This document shows positions 1 through 9,150 of a DNA stretch of 64,000 nucleotides, piece after piece. Origin of the DNA: Actinomycetes bacterium (GTDB lineage: Bacteria > Actinomycetota > Acidimicrobiia > Acidimicrobiales > Acidimicrobiaceae). Position 1 is the first letter of the stretch, and each line of letters starts with the position of its first letter. The notes beneath the pieces are model-generated. The model saw only the letters and a list, made by a program, of their open reading frames with translations, did not search any database and was not told the DNA's origin. The position numbers and the translations under genes were made by a program. Where the stretch lies: NCBI GenBank assembly GCA_021799035.1, contig JAJZBG010000002.1, forward strand, positions 41,844 through 105,843. The letters run 5' to 3'.

Positions 1-1579
1 TGAATATCCTTTTTGACTCGCCAGCCCTGCCAATGTTTCTCACGATCGCAACTGGTGTCTTGCTCGATCGATAGTGGGAGAGTATCTCGATAGCCTTTGG
101 CAGCTGCCAGCTCCGTTCCCTGGACTTTGGGTTATAGATCAGAGTCACGACGTCTGCTTCTCCATAGGCGTGCAAGCGCTTTTCGATTGTCCACCACGGA
201 GTCAGAAGATCAGATAGTGAGATGTAAGCGTGGTCATGTCCAAGCGGCGCGCCGAGCAAAGCACCTCCACCGAGGCCTGCTGTGACACCTGGAACGACCG
301 AGATCCGAGGCATATTTTGAAGAGGTATTTCAGTTGATCCTGCCAGCAAAGCCTCGAGCTTTTCGAACGTGATTGAGGCCATTGCGTAAACCTCTGGGTC
401 ACCTGAACATACCACCGCCACTGAGCGCCCCTGAAGGGCAAGACTGATGGCCGAATCTGCTCGATCGCCCTCCTCTCCAATTGGCGATCTCAACACGAGT
501 TGGCGTGCGGAGAGAAGCTCTTGGCACTGATCGATATAGGCGCTGTAACCTATCACCACCTCGGAGTCTATGATTGCCTCTACGGCAGCAGGGGTTCTCA
601 ACATTGGAGTGCCTGGACCCAATCCGACTAGCTTGAGACTGCCGGTTGGCCGCTGTCTCGCGACGGCAACTGTGGCTGATAGGCTCCTGGTTTTGGTAAC
701 TAGAAGTTCTGTTGACTTTGATGCAAGCAACGCGGCAGCTTCGCACACAGAGGGAGTGCCGACGTAAGAATTGACCTCGCCTGAAGGGTTGGGAACGGCG
801 ACTTGGGCCAATTCCGTCGAAGCAAAGGCGGCAATGGGAAGATTCTGGCTAGTCAGGGCAGGGTGGGTGGACCTTGTGTCTATCGTTGCCAACATGGAGA
901 CAGCCCGTCGGTCAAGGTGGTTGTCGGCGCATACCTGTGATATAAGCGTGGAAACATCTTCCGCTGTTGCCTCGCTTGAGCATCCGACTCCGATTACGAG
1001 ACTGGGCGGGATCAGCTGGACAGCTGGCCTTTGGACGTCAGCAAGTGCAGTGGTGGAGTCTGAAATAACCACCTTTGCCGGCCCCAGCCCGCTTTCAAGC
1101 TGGATTGGCTCAGGCCAGTCGATGTCTCGCAGGACTACGGGAGAGTTCCCATCAAGCATCGATTCAATGACCTCAGCGACATCTCCCTCTGCCGCATATC
1201 CGCTCAATCCATCTACGGCCGCCACTCCTGCGAGTTCGGAGGAAGTGGTGATCACCGCAGTCCCTCCAGTTCGTTTTGCGAGTTCTCCAGCTAGTCGATT
1301 CGAGCCTTTATGGCCCCCGAGGAGCGGGATTATGAACCTGCCGGATTCGTCGACGGATATTACGAGGGGGTCTTCGGTTTTTGAAAGGTTTCGCTTGGCT
1401 AGCAACCTAACGGCGATCGGAAGCGCCATGACAAGCACAAGGGCCCTATCAGATCTCCAGTGTTCTTCGAGGATCGGGCCTGGTTTTCCAATCTCGACGT
1501 GGAGTCCGAGCTTAACTGCGGTCTTCGCGCCACGTTCATTCAGTGCGATTGCGACTGGATTGCTTATCCCTGATCTCAC
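1..1579 (-). CDS. cbiG-cobJ: CbiG-CobJ fusion: cobalt-precorrin-5A hydrolase + precorrin-3B C17-methyltransferase (partial, 3' end missing)
   Basis: The open frame runs off the left edge, so 526 codons are visible without a stop. Residues 1-308 match CbiG, which opens the ring-A lactone and releases acetaldehyde: the N-terminal domain has PLLGGHKG (85-92) and the C-terminal domain starts around GVGC (197-200). From about 313 a CobJ/CbiH SAM methyltransferase begins, with GLGPG (319-323) and SGDPEVYAM (392-400); this enzyme contracts the corrin ring by methylating C17. The GTG start at 1579 overlaps the cobL stop by 4 bp (GTGA), which implies translational coupling. The fusion places two consecutive ring-contraction steps in one chain. 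Domain calls are firm; the missing C-terminus is due to the window edge. Confidence 0.9.
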   Translation of the reverse strand, partial: MRSGISNPVAIALNERGAKTAVKLGLHVEIGKPGPILEEHWRSDRALVLVMALPIAVRLLAKRNLSKTEDPLVISVDESGRFIIPLLGGHKGSNRLAGELAKRTGGTAVITTSSELAGVAAVDGLSGYAAEGDVAEVIESMLDGNSPVVLRDIDWPEPIQLESGLGPAKVVISDSTTALADVQRPAVQLIPPSLVIGVGCSSEATAEDVSTLISQVCADNHLDRRAVSMLATIDTRSTHPALTSQNLPIAAFASTELAQVAVPNPSGEVNSYVGTPSVCEAAALLASKSTELLVTKTRSLSATVAVARQRPTGSLKLVGLGPGTPMLRTPAAVEAIIDSEVVIGYSAYIDQCQELLSARQLVLRSPIGEEGDRADSAISLALQGRSVAVVCSGDPEVYAMASITFEKLEALLAGSTEIPLQNMPRISVVPGVTAGLGGGALLGAPLGHDHAYISLSDLLTPWWTIEKRLHAYGEADVVTLIYNPKSRERSWQLPKAIEILSHYRSSKTPVAIVRNIGRAGESKRIF

Positions 1580-2808
1580 TCTAGTAATCCCCAACTAATG
1601 AATACAGGATTGTCTCCTTCCAGACGCCAAGAACCATCCGGTAGGCGCTTTCCCACTGGAAGCATAATCTCCATCATGCTTCCAAGCAGATCTGCCGCCT
1701 GCGTCACCCTGTCGATTGCAGCGAAACTTGCAAGGACAAACGTGGGCTGAGATAGCCGGCTCTTGAGGGCATTAAGAACTCGCGTTCCTCCGCCGCCAAT
1801 AAAGACGGCGTTAGGATCGGGGAGATTCCAGATCGAATCTTGGATCTCTCCTTGGACCACCGTTGCAGATGGAAATCGTGAGGAATTGAGTCTGAGGATT
1901 CTTGTTTGCATGGGATCGCGGTCTACGAGAAAAAGTCGAATGGCTGGGATCCTCTCCAATGCGGTCAGGCCTACACTGCCGCTCCCTGCACCGAGGTCCC
2001 ACAAACACGGCGACTTAGCTTCAAGATGGGGTAGGAGCTTCGACAGTATCACCTCTCTGACTTCGGGCTTTGTGATCATGCCACGCTGGTGAAGGAAGTC
2101 AGAACTGCTTTTCGATGGAGGTAGCGTCGAGACTGATGGCTCATTCGTTGAGTCATGCCGAATAGCCAGGAAAATCGAGAGGGGAGCAAACTCGGAGCGT
2201 GCGATATTGGCAATCGGCGCCTCTACCACCGATTCGGTATTCGCGCCAAGGTCGCTGCATACGAGGTACCGGTCAAATTCTGCATGAGCATCGTCGAGGA
2301 GCTGGGCGATAGCTTGTGGAGGGTTTTCAGGTGAGCAGAGCACGGCGAGTTTGCGCACGGGATTTCTTGGATCGATCGCCCTGAGCAGCTCGGCAATGAC
2401 TCGCTTGTAGCTTCGCCCATGAGCGCTAATGACAGTGGCATCTTCCCAGCTTGTTTCTGCTTCGGCAAACGCAAGGGAGACCGATGATGGCGCAGGAAAT
2501 ATCTTGAACCTGGACTCTGGAAAGCTGTTCTTGAGCAGACGAACAATTCCAAAATATCCGGGATCTCCCGAGGCCAAAACCAAGATCTGGCCGCTGCGAC
2601 TGTTGATCTCGTTCACTATTTCATCTATTCCCGCCGTCCAATTGATGACAGTGGGAAGGCGGCCTGGTATGCGGGCCTCGAGCAACGAGACCTGTCTGGA
2701 TGAGCCGACCACGGCTTCGGCGGTCCGAAGAATCTCCATTAGCTCTTCTTCGGGAGCACCTGTGCGGCCGTGGCCATCAATTCCGAGAATGAATATTGTC
2801 CTACGCAC
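1576..2808 (-). CDS. cobL: Precorrin-6Y C5,15-methyltransferase (decarboxylating), CbiE-CbiT fusion
   Basis: The 410-residue protein has two SAM-dependent modules, the usual CobL architecture. CbiE (about 1-200) starts with an ILGIDGHG motif and has LASGDPGYFG near 78-87; it methylates C5. CbiT (about 240-410) has a class I methyltransferase loop DLGAGSGSVG at 271-280; it methylates C15 and decarboxylates the C12 acetate. The GTG start lies inside the last codons of cbiD (8 bp overlap), and the stop overlaps the next gene by 4 bp, so the gene sits in a tightly coupled operon. Confidence 0.95.
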   Translation of the reverse strand: MRRTIFILGIDGHGRTGAPEEELMEILRTAEAVVGSSRQVSLLEARIPGRLPTVINWTAGIDEIVNEINSRSGQILVLASGDPGYFGIVRLLKNSFPESRFKIFPAPSSVSLAFAEAETSWEDATVISAHGRSYKRVIAELLRAIDPRNPVRKLAVLCSPENPPQAIAQLLDDAHAEFDRYLVCSDLGANTESVVEAPIANIARSEFAPLSIFLAIRHDSTNEPSVSTLPPSKSSSDFLHQRGMITKPEVREVILSKLLPHLEAKSPCLWDLGAGSGSVGLTALERIPAIRLFLVDRDPMQTRILRLNSSRFPSATVVQGEIQDSIWNLPDPNAVFIGGGGTRVLNALKSRLSQPTFVLASFAAIDRVTQAADLLGSMMEIMLPVGKRLPDGSWRLEGDNPVFISWGLLE

Positions 2809-3859
2809 GGGCGACGACTCTTTTGCCCTCGAAGTCGACCATGATCACCTCAATGTCTATTGGTTTTGCAATGTGGTTTGCGCAGGCTCTTTTGGCCATC
2901 TGGCAAAGAATCCCCAGAGGCCTTTCGTCGCCCTCTTTTTGGCAAACTTCGAAGAAGTGTCTGGCCGTATTGGTCTCAGTGGCTGCCGCGGCAATTCTCC
3001 CTGACGAGTCTGCCAGCCTTGCAGCCTCTGCCAGAACTTGACTGTTGAGATCGCTGCGGTGGAAATGGGTCATCATGACCTCATTGGCAAGCTTCGAAAT
3101 CTTTCCCACCATTCCAATCCAGATGATCTTTTCCACGCCCAATTTTGCAGCGCTCTTTAGGGCAACACCGGTGAAATCACCGACTTCGACGAAACACACA
3201 GAGTCCAAATCGTCATAAAGCTGCATGGCGAATGCCTCTGATCTAGACCCGGTTGCTAACACAATTGTCCGTTCGCCTTGAGCCGTTGCGACGCTGATCT
3301 GCTGGATTACCGAAGCTCTGTATGCAGCAGTCGAGAATGGGCGGACAATGCCGGTTGTTCCCAGAATGGAAATCCCACCGATGATGCCTAGGCGCGCATT
3401 TGTAGTCCTCTTTGCCATCTCCTCACCGCCGGGAACGCTAAATGTAAGTTCAAGCCCCTTGTCGGTGACCTCTCGGACTGCTTTGGAGATCATCTTCTGA
3501 GGTACAGGGTTTATTGCCGGATCGCCCACTGGAAGTCCAAGCCCGGCCTTTGTGACCGTACCAACCCCCGATCCGGCAACAAATTTCAGTTCAGAGTTTG
3601 GAGTCTCTTTTGCATGCACAGTCACCCGTGCGCCGTCTGTGCAATCAGGGTCGTCGCCGGCATCTTTTACCACGACCGCACCTCCGTCGCCGGAGTCCTC
3701 AACGGAGAATGAGACACGTTGGCCCGAAGGGAGTTCGACCTCGACGGCATCCGGGAGCGTCCCATTTGTAAGGAGGATTACGGCGGCCTTGGCCGCCGCG
3801 CTGGCACAAGTTCCGGTCGTCCAGCCGGTTCGTAGTTCGTTAGGCTCCGTGGGACTCAA
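2801..3859 (-). CDS. cbiD: Cobalt-precorrin-5B C1-methyltransferase
   Basis: The 352-residue protein carries the CbiD signature RTGWTTGTCASAAAKAA at 11-27 and has the usual family length. CbiD transfers a methyl group from SAM to C1 of cobalt-precorrin-5B and is typical of the oxygen-independent pathway, where it stands in for CobF. The start is TTG at 3859 with a GAGGA Shine-Dalgarno sequence about 8 nt upstream. It overlaps cobL by 8 bp downstream. Its presence beside a CobN-type chelatase points to a mixed pathway. Confidence 0.95.
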   Translation of the reverse strand: MSPTEPNELRTGWTTGTCASAAAKAAVILLTNGTLPDAVEVELPSGQRVSFSVEDSGDGGAVVVKDAGDDPDCTDGARVTVHAKETPNSELKFVAGSGVGTVTKAGLGLPVGDPAINPVPQKMISKAVREVTDKGLELTFSVPGGEEMAKRTTNARLGIIGGISILGTTGIVRPFSTAAYRASVIQQISVATAQGERTIVLATGSRSEAFAMQLYDDLDSVCFVEVGDFTGVALKSAAKLGVEKIIWIGMVGKISKLANEVMMTHFHRSDLNSQVLAEAARLADSSGRIAAAATETNTARHFFEVCQKEGDERPLGILCQMAKRACANHIAKPIDIEVIMVDFEGKRVVARA

Positions 3860-3895
3860 GGGTGATCCTCAATCTTCTTGCACTGAATCGCAAGT

Positions 3896-3955
3896 TTAAT
3901 CATCAAAGAGGCAGAAGTCGCATGTTGGTTCAATCCAGCCGATGACGCAAATCAT
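3896..3955 (-). CDS. Possible 19-codon cysteine-rich micro-ORF between cobM and cbiD
   Basis: A short frame begins with an ATG that overlaps the cobM stop codon as ATGA and ends in TAA 36 bp before the cbiD start. It would encode MICVIGWIEPTCDFCLFDD, with three cysteines including a CxxC. I do not recognise it. Support is limited to its position, the coupling-type overlap and its unusual composition; no independent Shine-Dalgarno sequence is visible. It could be a chance frame in a 92-bp spacer. Confidence 0.3.
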   Translation of the reverse strand: MICVIGWIEPTCDFCLFDD

Positions 3956-4752
3956 GGCTGAGGGTTTGTCGGTCGCCCTGATGTGGTCCCCGGGAGTGAA
4001 CGCTTTCTGAAGCGATGGGCGTAGCCTGGGGAGTAGAGATGGGAACGTCGGGTGGGGCCGCTCAACACATCGCCTACTATGACAAGGACTGTTCGATTGG
4101 CTCCGCTGCCAGCTAGGTCTTTTGCCAACGATCCAAGTGTCGTGGAGATGACGTCTTGATCCTTCCAGGTCGCTCGTATCACGATCGCCGCCGGTGTCGA
4201 CTCGTTGAAGGCCGATCCTTCGCAGAGGAGCTCGTCCTGAAGTTCGTTTGGCCTCGCTCCGGAGAGGAATATTCCCAACGTTCCGCCGATTCGTGCGTAA
4301 GCGCTGACGCTCTCCCTTTCTGGCATGGAAGCCTTGGTTTTGCCCGCTAACCGCGTAAACACGACGCTTTGGGATAGTGCGGGAATTGTGAGCTCTCTTC
4401 GCAGGATTGACGCGGCAGCAGCTACTGAAGTCACACCAGGTATGATCTCAAACTCAATCTCCCGTTCGACGCAGAAGTCAATTTGTTCCTGGATAGCTCC
4501 ATAGACCGATGGGTCGCCCGAATGGAGCCTCGCGATCCTCTTCTCGCCATTTGCGTCGTACAGCTCAAGCACATCTTCCAGCGTCATCCCGGCGGAATCC
4601 AAGATTGCGGCATCTTTGCGGCAATGTGACAGAAGCTCCTCAGGCACCAGGGATGATGCCCAAATCACGATATCTGCGCCACGAAGCCTGTCTTGTCCCT
4701 TTACGGTGATCAGCTCTGGATCACCTGGTCCTGCACCAATGAAGCTAATCAA
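3952..4752 (-). CDS. cobM: Precorrin-4 / cobalt-precorrin-4 C11-methyltransferase
   Basis: The 266-residue tetrapyrrole methylase has the SAM-binding motif GAGPGDPEL (6-14) and the HSGDPSVYGA segment typical of CobM/CbiF. It methylates C11 after ring contraction. The start is TTG at 4752 with GAGG a few bases upstream; the ATG just before it is out of frame and stops at once. The last roughly 20 residues are basic and proline-rich and look like a lineage-specific tail. It follows cobI by 26 bp and is probably cotranscribed with it. Confidence 0.94.
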   Translation of the reverse strand: MISFIGAGPGDPELITVKGQDRLRGADIVIWASSLVPEELLSHCRKDAAILDSAGMTLEDVLELYDANGEKRIARLHSGDPSVYGAIQEQIDFCVEREIEFEIIPGVTSVAAAASILRRELTIPALSQSVVFTRLAGKTKASMPERESVSAYARIGGTLGIFLSGARPNELQDELLCEGSAFNESTPAAIVIRATWKDQDVISTTLGSLAKDLAGSGANRTVLVIVGDVLSGPTRRSHLYSPGYAHRFRKRSLPGTTSGRPTNPQP

Positions 4753-4778
4753 TTCATCCTCGTTCCAGGGGGTGGAGC

Positions 4779-5540
4779 CTAGTCAGTTGCGGGCTCAGGT
4801 TTTCGTAAAGGCGGGGCTATGACTGTTGCGAGGTACGAGAGCCTTTGAGCGGTGACAGTATCAAGGTCTGAAATGGTCTCGCCCTCAAGGCCGAGCATCT
4901 CTCCGACAACAGCTCCCTTCAGCCGGCCTGCCATGTCGAGCGCAGCTTTGATTTCCTGAAGGTGGCGGCCGCCTTTGTAGATCACTATGGCAGCGTTTGG
5001 GCTACCCAGAGCTTCATCTAAGTCTTCCGTTCCCTCTCTAGCTGTCACCAGGAAGAGTTTTTCGGTTTCATCCAGAAGATTTAGCCCTCCCATCGAAGCC
5101 ACCTCCTGAAATGCCATGATTCCGGGGATGGTCCTTATTTCTGTCTCGGGTGAGAGGTGTGCGACTTCTTTTGCAACGAGCGAGAATGTTGAAAAGACGT
5201 TGGGATCGCCAAGGGTGACAAAAGCGATGGTCTTGCCCTCGCAAAGAGGTCCATGCAGGCCTAGGGCTGCTTCTCGAGCTCCCCTGACTCTGGCCTGGGT
5301 GCCGGTTTCTCCAGGGCTCATATCGAAGATGATCCTTTGACAGCTGACTTCAGGAAGGGCATTCCGGACGATGCTTTCGGCCCTGCCTTCGGTGTCAGTC
5401 GACGAGCAGGGGGCTATGACCAGATCAGCTTCTTTAATGGCCCGGATAGCCCTCAAAGTCAGGTTGCCCGGGTCACCTGGACCTACACCGACTCCAATGA
5501 GTCGACCAGTTCTGTAACGGTTTGGAGGGGGATCGTTCAA
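4779..5540 (-). CDS. cobI: Precorrin-2 / cobalt-factor-II C20-methyltransferase
   Basis: This tetrapyrrole methylase has LIGVGVGPGDPGNLTLRA near its N-terminus and a central TLGDPNVFSTF motif, both CobI/CbiL hallmarks. It methylates C20 of precorrin-2 at the entry to the corrin-specific branch. The frame is open to a TTG at 5633, but the first 31 residues are unlike the family and lack a Shine-Dalgarno sequence. TTG at 5540 has AGAGG six bases upstream and gives 253 residues, close to the family length, so I chose it. Confidence 0.9.
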   Translation of the reverse strand: MNDPPPNRYRTGRLIGVGVGPGDPGNLTLRAIRAIKEADLVIAPCSSTDTEGRAESIVRNALPEVSCQRIIFDMSPGETGTQARVRGAREAALGLHGPLCEGKTIAFVTLGDPNVFSTFSLVAKEVAHLSPETEIRTIPGIMAFQEVASMGGLNLLDETEKLFLVTAREGTEDLDEALGSPNAAIVIYKGGRHLQEIKAALDMAGRLKGAVVGEMLGLEGETISDLDTVTAQRLSYLATVIAPPLRKPEPATD

Positions 5541-5736
5541 GCTCAACCTCTGCTCGGGAAATGTCTCTGTTTGGTTCGAACTAAAGCCTATCGAGAAAGT
5601 TGGTGGCAAAAGCCTCCGTAAGAGTTCACCCAAGCATACCGAGGACGCAATCTACGGATACTCTTGCAAGATCCGAGAACTCCATACGGTTGGACTTTTC
5701 CAGGCTGGTGCAGGAGCTTGTGCCTGACGTATCGAG

Positions 5737-7269
5737 CTAGAGCTTTGCACCGAGCTTCTGGAATATCATCTGATTTGTCATCTGCTGAACTGGCGCCCTG
5801 TTATCAGTGAGAACGATTCCCTTGCCTGGATGTGGGTTTCGCCAGGACCGCAGTAGTGACTGAGATACTGGTGCGAGGAAACTGGGAAGGGTATTGGGAG
5901 CCGGAGGTGAAGTTGGAGTTCTGCTGGCAATCAGCAGTTCGTTGTAGGCGCCAGGAGCCTTGGCAATGTAAACGTGAGGGAACACAGTTGCGAGAGTGCG
6001 TTCAATTGCCTGGATGAGTGGAGCATGGGCTGATGTTGCGTTGACATTCATGGCGAGAATTCCATCTGAGTTGAGGTGCTGGAGGCACTCCTGAAAGAAC
6101 TGTTTGGTTGTCAGGTAGAACGGGATGTAAATCTCCTGGCTGTACGCATCAACGATCATAAGGTCGTATGTGGCTTTAGTTGTTCTGATGAAAACCCGGC
6201 CATCTTCATTAATCACATGAGCCGCCGACTTCTTGAGGTGGAAGTACCTGTTTCCTAGCTGGATCAGCTTGGGATCTATTTCGACTCCGGTCACTGGGAC
6301 TGGCGCTCTGAATGGGTCCACGTCTCTGGAATAGAGGGTCGGAATTGTTCCTGCAGCCATTCCAATGAGCAGTGTATTGACGCTTTTTGACTTGGGGAAA
6401 ATGTATGGCAGCGTGAGATAGGCGTCGTAATAGAGTCCCGTCAGCCTGTTGGGAGTGTAGATTGACTGGATTCCAGTCGAGTCATTCACAGAAAGAGCTA
6501 TTTGGGAACTATTGAGCCTGTAAACCTGAGCGAACTGGTAAGGTGTTTCGACCTCGGTTATCAGCCCTTTGACCGGTTTCAACAAGGACGTGCTTGCTTG
6601 GGTAAAGACGAGGGGCAGGATGCTCGCGAGCAGAAATACGGGTTTTTGGAGAGTTGATAGGCCTAGAACCATCAGGACTGTGGCAGACGCCCAAATCGTG
6701 GTTCGCACTCCAAAGGTTGGGATTGTGTAAAGCGTAGGAATGAAGGTGCCGAAAAGGCTGCCGAAGGTTGACCAGAAGTAGAGTGAGCCGGTTTTGGTCC
6801 CAGCTGACTCCATTTGATTTATAACCAGGCGAACCGCATAAGGCGATATCGCACCGAGTGCTGCTACAGGCAGCACGAAGAGGGCAGAGGTGCCAAGAAG
6901 AGATGCGATCACTGTCCCTGCAGGTGTTTCAAGCAGTCCGCCAGAGACGGCAGTCAGCAGGGGATTTGCGAGGAAAGGCAGAAGTGCCACGAATCCGCCC
7001 GCACCAATGGCCAGAAGGCTCATTCCTGATGGTGTAGGCCATCTGTCAGCGAGTCTGCCGCCTAAAGCGTAGCCGGCCGACAGAGCCAAGAGGATGATGC
7101 CTATTAGCGTGGACCACACGATCTCCGAGTTTCCGAAGAATGGCTCGAGCAGACGCTCGGCGCTGAACTCTACAGCCATCACCGAGGCACCCGTGAAAAA
7201 GACGAAGAACCGCAGGAAGTTGTGGCGGACGCGCCAATCGCCCTTTGGTTTGATTGTCTCCGCTGGCAT
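5737..7269 (-). CDS. Membrane-bound spermidine-synthase-like protein (fused transporter-like TM domain)
   Basis: The N-terminal half is a series of hydrophobic segments (FFVFFTGASVMAVEFSAERLL onward), with about seven membrane spans to residue 220. The C-terminal half is a spermidine-synthase/class I methyltransferase fold, with a LLIGMAAGT SAM loop, INEDGRVFI and DLMIVDAYS. This is the fused MFS/spermidine synthase architecture, whose substrate is generally unknown. A frame open to ATG 7299 exists, but ATG 7269 has AGGGGA just upstream. It lies between cobB and cobI in the same direction. A cobalamin role is only suggested by that position; polyamine synthesis is not established. Confidence 0.8.
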   Translation of the reverse strand: MPAETIKPKGDWRVRHNFLRFFVFFTGASVMAVEFSAERLLEPFFGNSEIVWSTLIGIILLALSAGYALGGRLADRWPTPSGMSLLAIGAGGFVALLPFLANPLLTAVSGGLLETPAGTVIASLLGTSALFVLPVAALGAISPYAVRLVINQMESAGTKTGSLYFWSTFGSLFGTFIPTLYTIPTFGVRTTIWASATVLMVLGLSTLQKPVFLLASILPLVFTQASTSLLKPVKGLITEVETPYQFAQVYRLNSSQIALSVNDSTGIQSIYTPNRLTGLYYDAYLTLPYIFPKSKSVNTLLIGMAAGTIPTLYSRDVDPFRAPVPVTGVEIDPKLIQLGNRYFHLKKSAAHVINEDGRVFIRTTKATYDLMIVDAYSQEIYIPFYLTTKQFFQECLQHLNSDGILAMNVNATSAHAPLIQAIERTLATVFPHVYIAKAPGAYNELLIASRTPTSPPAPNTLPSFLAPVSQSLLRSWRNPHPGKGIVLTDNRAPVQQMTNQMIFQKLGAKL

Positions 7270-7299
7270 TCTTCCCCTGTTCCCCCGCCTGCGGCTCAT

Positions 7300-7771
7300 C
7301 TTATCAGCAAGGAGCCTTTAGCATTTTGCGGGCGCAAATGCAGAACACAGGCGCGGGACCGCCCATCTATAGCTGCGCCATCCCAAGGCCGAATTGGCGA
7401 AACATCAGTTCAGTGGGATCACTCATGTGGGCTTATTGCCTGCTCCCACAGCGAAGAGGAAGAGATGGATCGGATCCACCCTGACGCATCGCTTCGCAAG
7501 GGCAAGCGAGGCTGCATGGAATTGGCTGATCACGCCGCGGGAGGCTTATGCCGCTAGGACTTGAATAAGATCAGCCACCTTGCGTCACACATGGCCATTC
7601 GTCCGGAGCGGGATTGTCTGTGCCCAGTTCTAGACAGAGGGCTATACAGGTTGGTTCACCCTCCCGGAGGTGCTGCTCGGATAGTCATTTGCATCGGCTA
7701 GCTAGTCTTGCCGCATGGTGGAACCTGTCGGCTCAAAGCTTTGCGAGACCAAGAAATGTCTTCTGGAATTG
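7300..7771. other. Non-coding stretch between cobB and the spermidine-synthase-like gene
   Basis: About 470 bases hold no convincing coding frame on either strand. I looked for a tRNA, a B12 box, a T-box and a poly-T terminator and saw none. A short GC-rich imperfect palindrome lies near 7658-7675 (CACCCTCCCGGAGGTG). The length suggests that the genes below 7300 have their own promoter, but I cannot place it. Confidence 0.5.
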
Positions 7772-9148
7772 CTAAACACAGCAAGAGACGAAGCGCTCTG
7801 CGAGGTGCTTCTGAGATCCGAGATGGACATGAAGGTAGCTGGCGAAAAGCGATGAGGATGCAAAACCTTCTCGCTTAGTCCCATTTCGGGTGGTAAATGT
7901 GACGGCATCGCCTCTCGGCGAGCTTTCGGAGTAGTGGAATTCGTGGCCGTAGAGCCTCTCTCCAGTTTCGGCGATGCAGTTGTTTACCCTCGACGTTGCA
8001 GAGACGTATCCGAGGGTGAGTCTGGAGGTCATCACAATCCGCAACGGGAGGGCTGCCGTCATGGGCACTTGCCCGACATAATCTGCCAGCCAGATCAATC
8101 CACCACACTCCGCCCACGTCGGGAGGCCAGCTCGTACCGCAGAACTCACCTCAACGCTCAAAGTGGAATTTTTGGACAGCCGTTCTGCGAAAATCTCAGG
8201 GAATCCTCCCCCTATGTATAGTCCCTTGGTGCCCCCGGGAAGCTTCTGGTCGTTGAGGGGATCGAAAAATCGTATTTCAGCACCGGCCTGTTTGAGCGCG
8301 TCAACGTTTTCAGGGTAAACGAAGCTAAACGCAGCCCCTGCGGCGACTGCAATGACAGTGCGTGTCGGAGGAAGTCCGACCTTGGCGCGGAGATTCCCCC
8401 TCAGAGGTGTCGCCGAATGCGCTATCTGAATTATCTTTTCCGAATCCAGACGATCGCCAATCTCTGTTACTAGTACGTTGATGGAGCGCCTGATGGTCTC
8501 TGGATCTTCGACTGCGGGCACGAGGCCAAGGTGTCTGCTATTCCAAGAAGTGAACGCCCCTTTCGGTATTGCGCCCAGGATTTCGAGATCAAGATGCTTG
8601 AATCCCCCCTTGATCAGTTCCAGATGGGAGGCCGTTCTGTAGTTGTTGATTATCACCCCCATCACCTTCACCTGGCTCGAATAGTTTCGGAAGCCTTCAA
8701 CCGTAGCGGCGAGTGAGGATGAGGTTGAGGTGGCGTCAACCACGAGAATGACTGGAGTCTCCGTCAAAGCAGCGACCTCCGCCGTTGAGCCGGGCAAGAT
8801 CCTGGGATCAAGGTCTATCGTGTTATCGGGTCTAGTCATTAGCGAGCCATCGAATAGGCCCATTACACCTTCTATAACTGAAATGTCACTGTTTTCGCTT
8901 GCCTTCAGAAGGGCGTCTCTCACGGCGTGCTGACCTAGCAAGAACGTGTCAAGATTTGTACCCCGCCTGCCGCAGGCGAGTTCATGATATGTGGGATCGA
9001 TGAAGTCCGGGCCAACCTTGGCTGGAGTTACTCTTAGACCTTTCGCAGCTAGGGATGCCATGATTGCGGTTGCGATAGTGGTTTTCCCAACTCCAGACGA
9101 GGTGCCTGCAATTATCACCCGTGGACTCAGGTGTTCTCTAGGCTCCAC
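7772..9148 (-). CDS. cobB: Cobyrinate / hydrogenobyrinate a,c-diamide synthase
   Basis: The 458-residue protein has an N-terminal dethiobiotin-synthetase-like ATPase with P-loop GTSSGVGKTT (15-24). Its C-terminal class I glutamine amidotransferase domain has the nucleophile in WAECGG (Cys about 348) and ends with YLHVHLGSQKHLAERF. It amidates the a and c side chains using glutamine and ATP. Sequence alone does not decide between cobalt-free (CobB) and cobalt-containing (CbiA) substrate. The GTG start lies 2 bp after the cobO stop, so the two genes are surely cotranscribed. Confidence 0.94.
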   Translation of the reverse strand: MEPREHLSPRVIIAGTSSGVGKTTIATAIMASLAAKGLRVTPAKVGPDFIDPTYHELACGRRGTNLDTFLLGQHAVRDALLKASENSDISVIEGVMGLFDGSLMTRPDNTIDLDPRILPGSTAEVAALTETPVILVVDATSTSSSLAATVEGFRNYSSQVKVMGVIINNYRTASHLELIKGGFKHLDLEILGAIPKGAFTSWNSRHLGLVPAVEDPETIRRSINVLVTEIGDRLDSEKIIQIAHSATPLRGNLRAKVGLPPTRTVIAVAAGAAFSFVYPENVDALKQAGAEIRFFDPLNDQKLPGGTKGLYIGGGFPEIFAERLSKNSTLSVEVSSAVRAGLPTWAECGGLIWLADYVGQVPMTAALPLRIVMTSRLTLGYVSATSRVNNCIAETGERLYGHEFHYSESSPRGDAVTFTTRNGTKREGFASSSLFASYLHVHLGSQKHLAERFVSCCV

Positions 9149-9150
9149 TC

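Noticed and set aside
771..1598. 275-codon plus-strand open frame
   Set aside because: It is antisense to the CbiG domain, which has clear family motifs; the frame has no recognisable product.
3918..3945. TGGTTCAATCC resembling a tRNA T-arm
   Set aside because: The flanking 5-bp stem does not pair and no acceptor or anticodon arms are present.
7300..7771. Possible second cobalamin riboswitch before the minus-strand cob genes
   Set aside because: No GCCAGGATACC-type B12 box or GGGAA core is present on either strand of this stretch.
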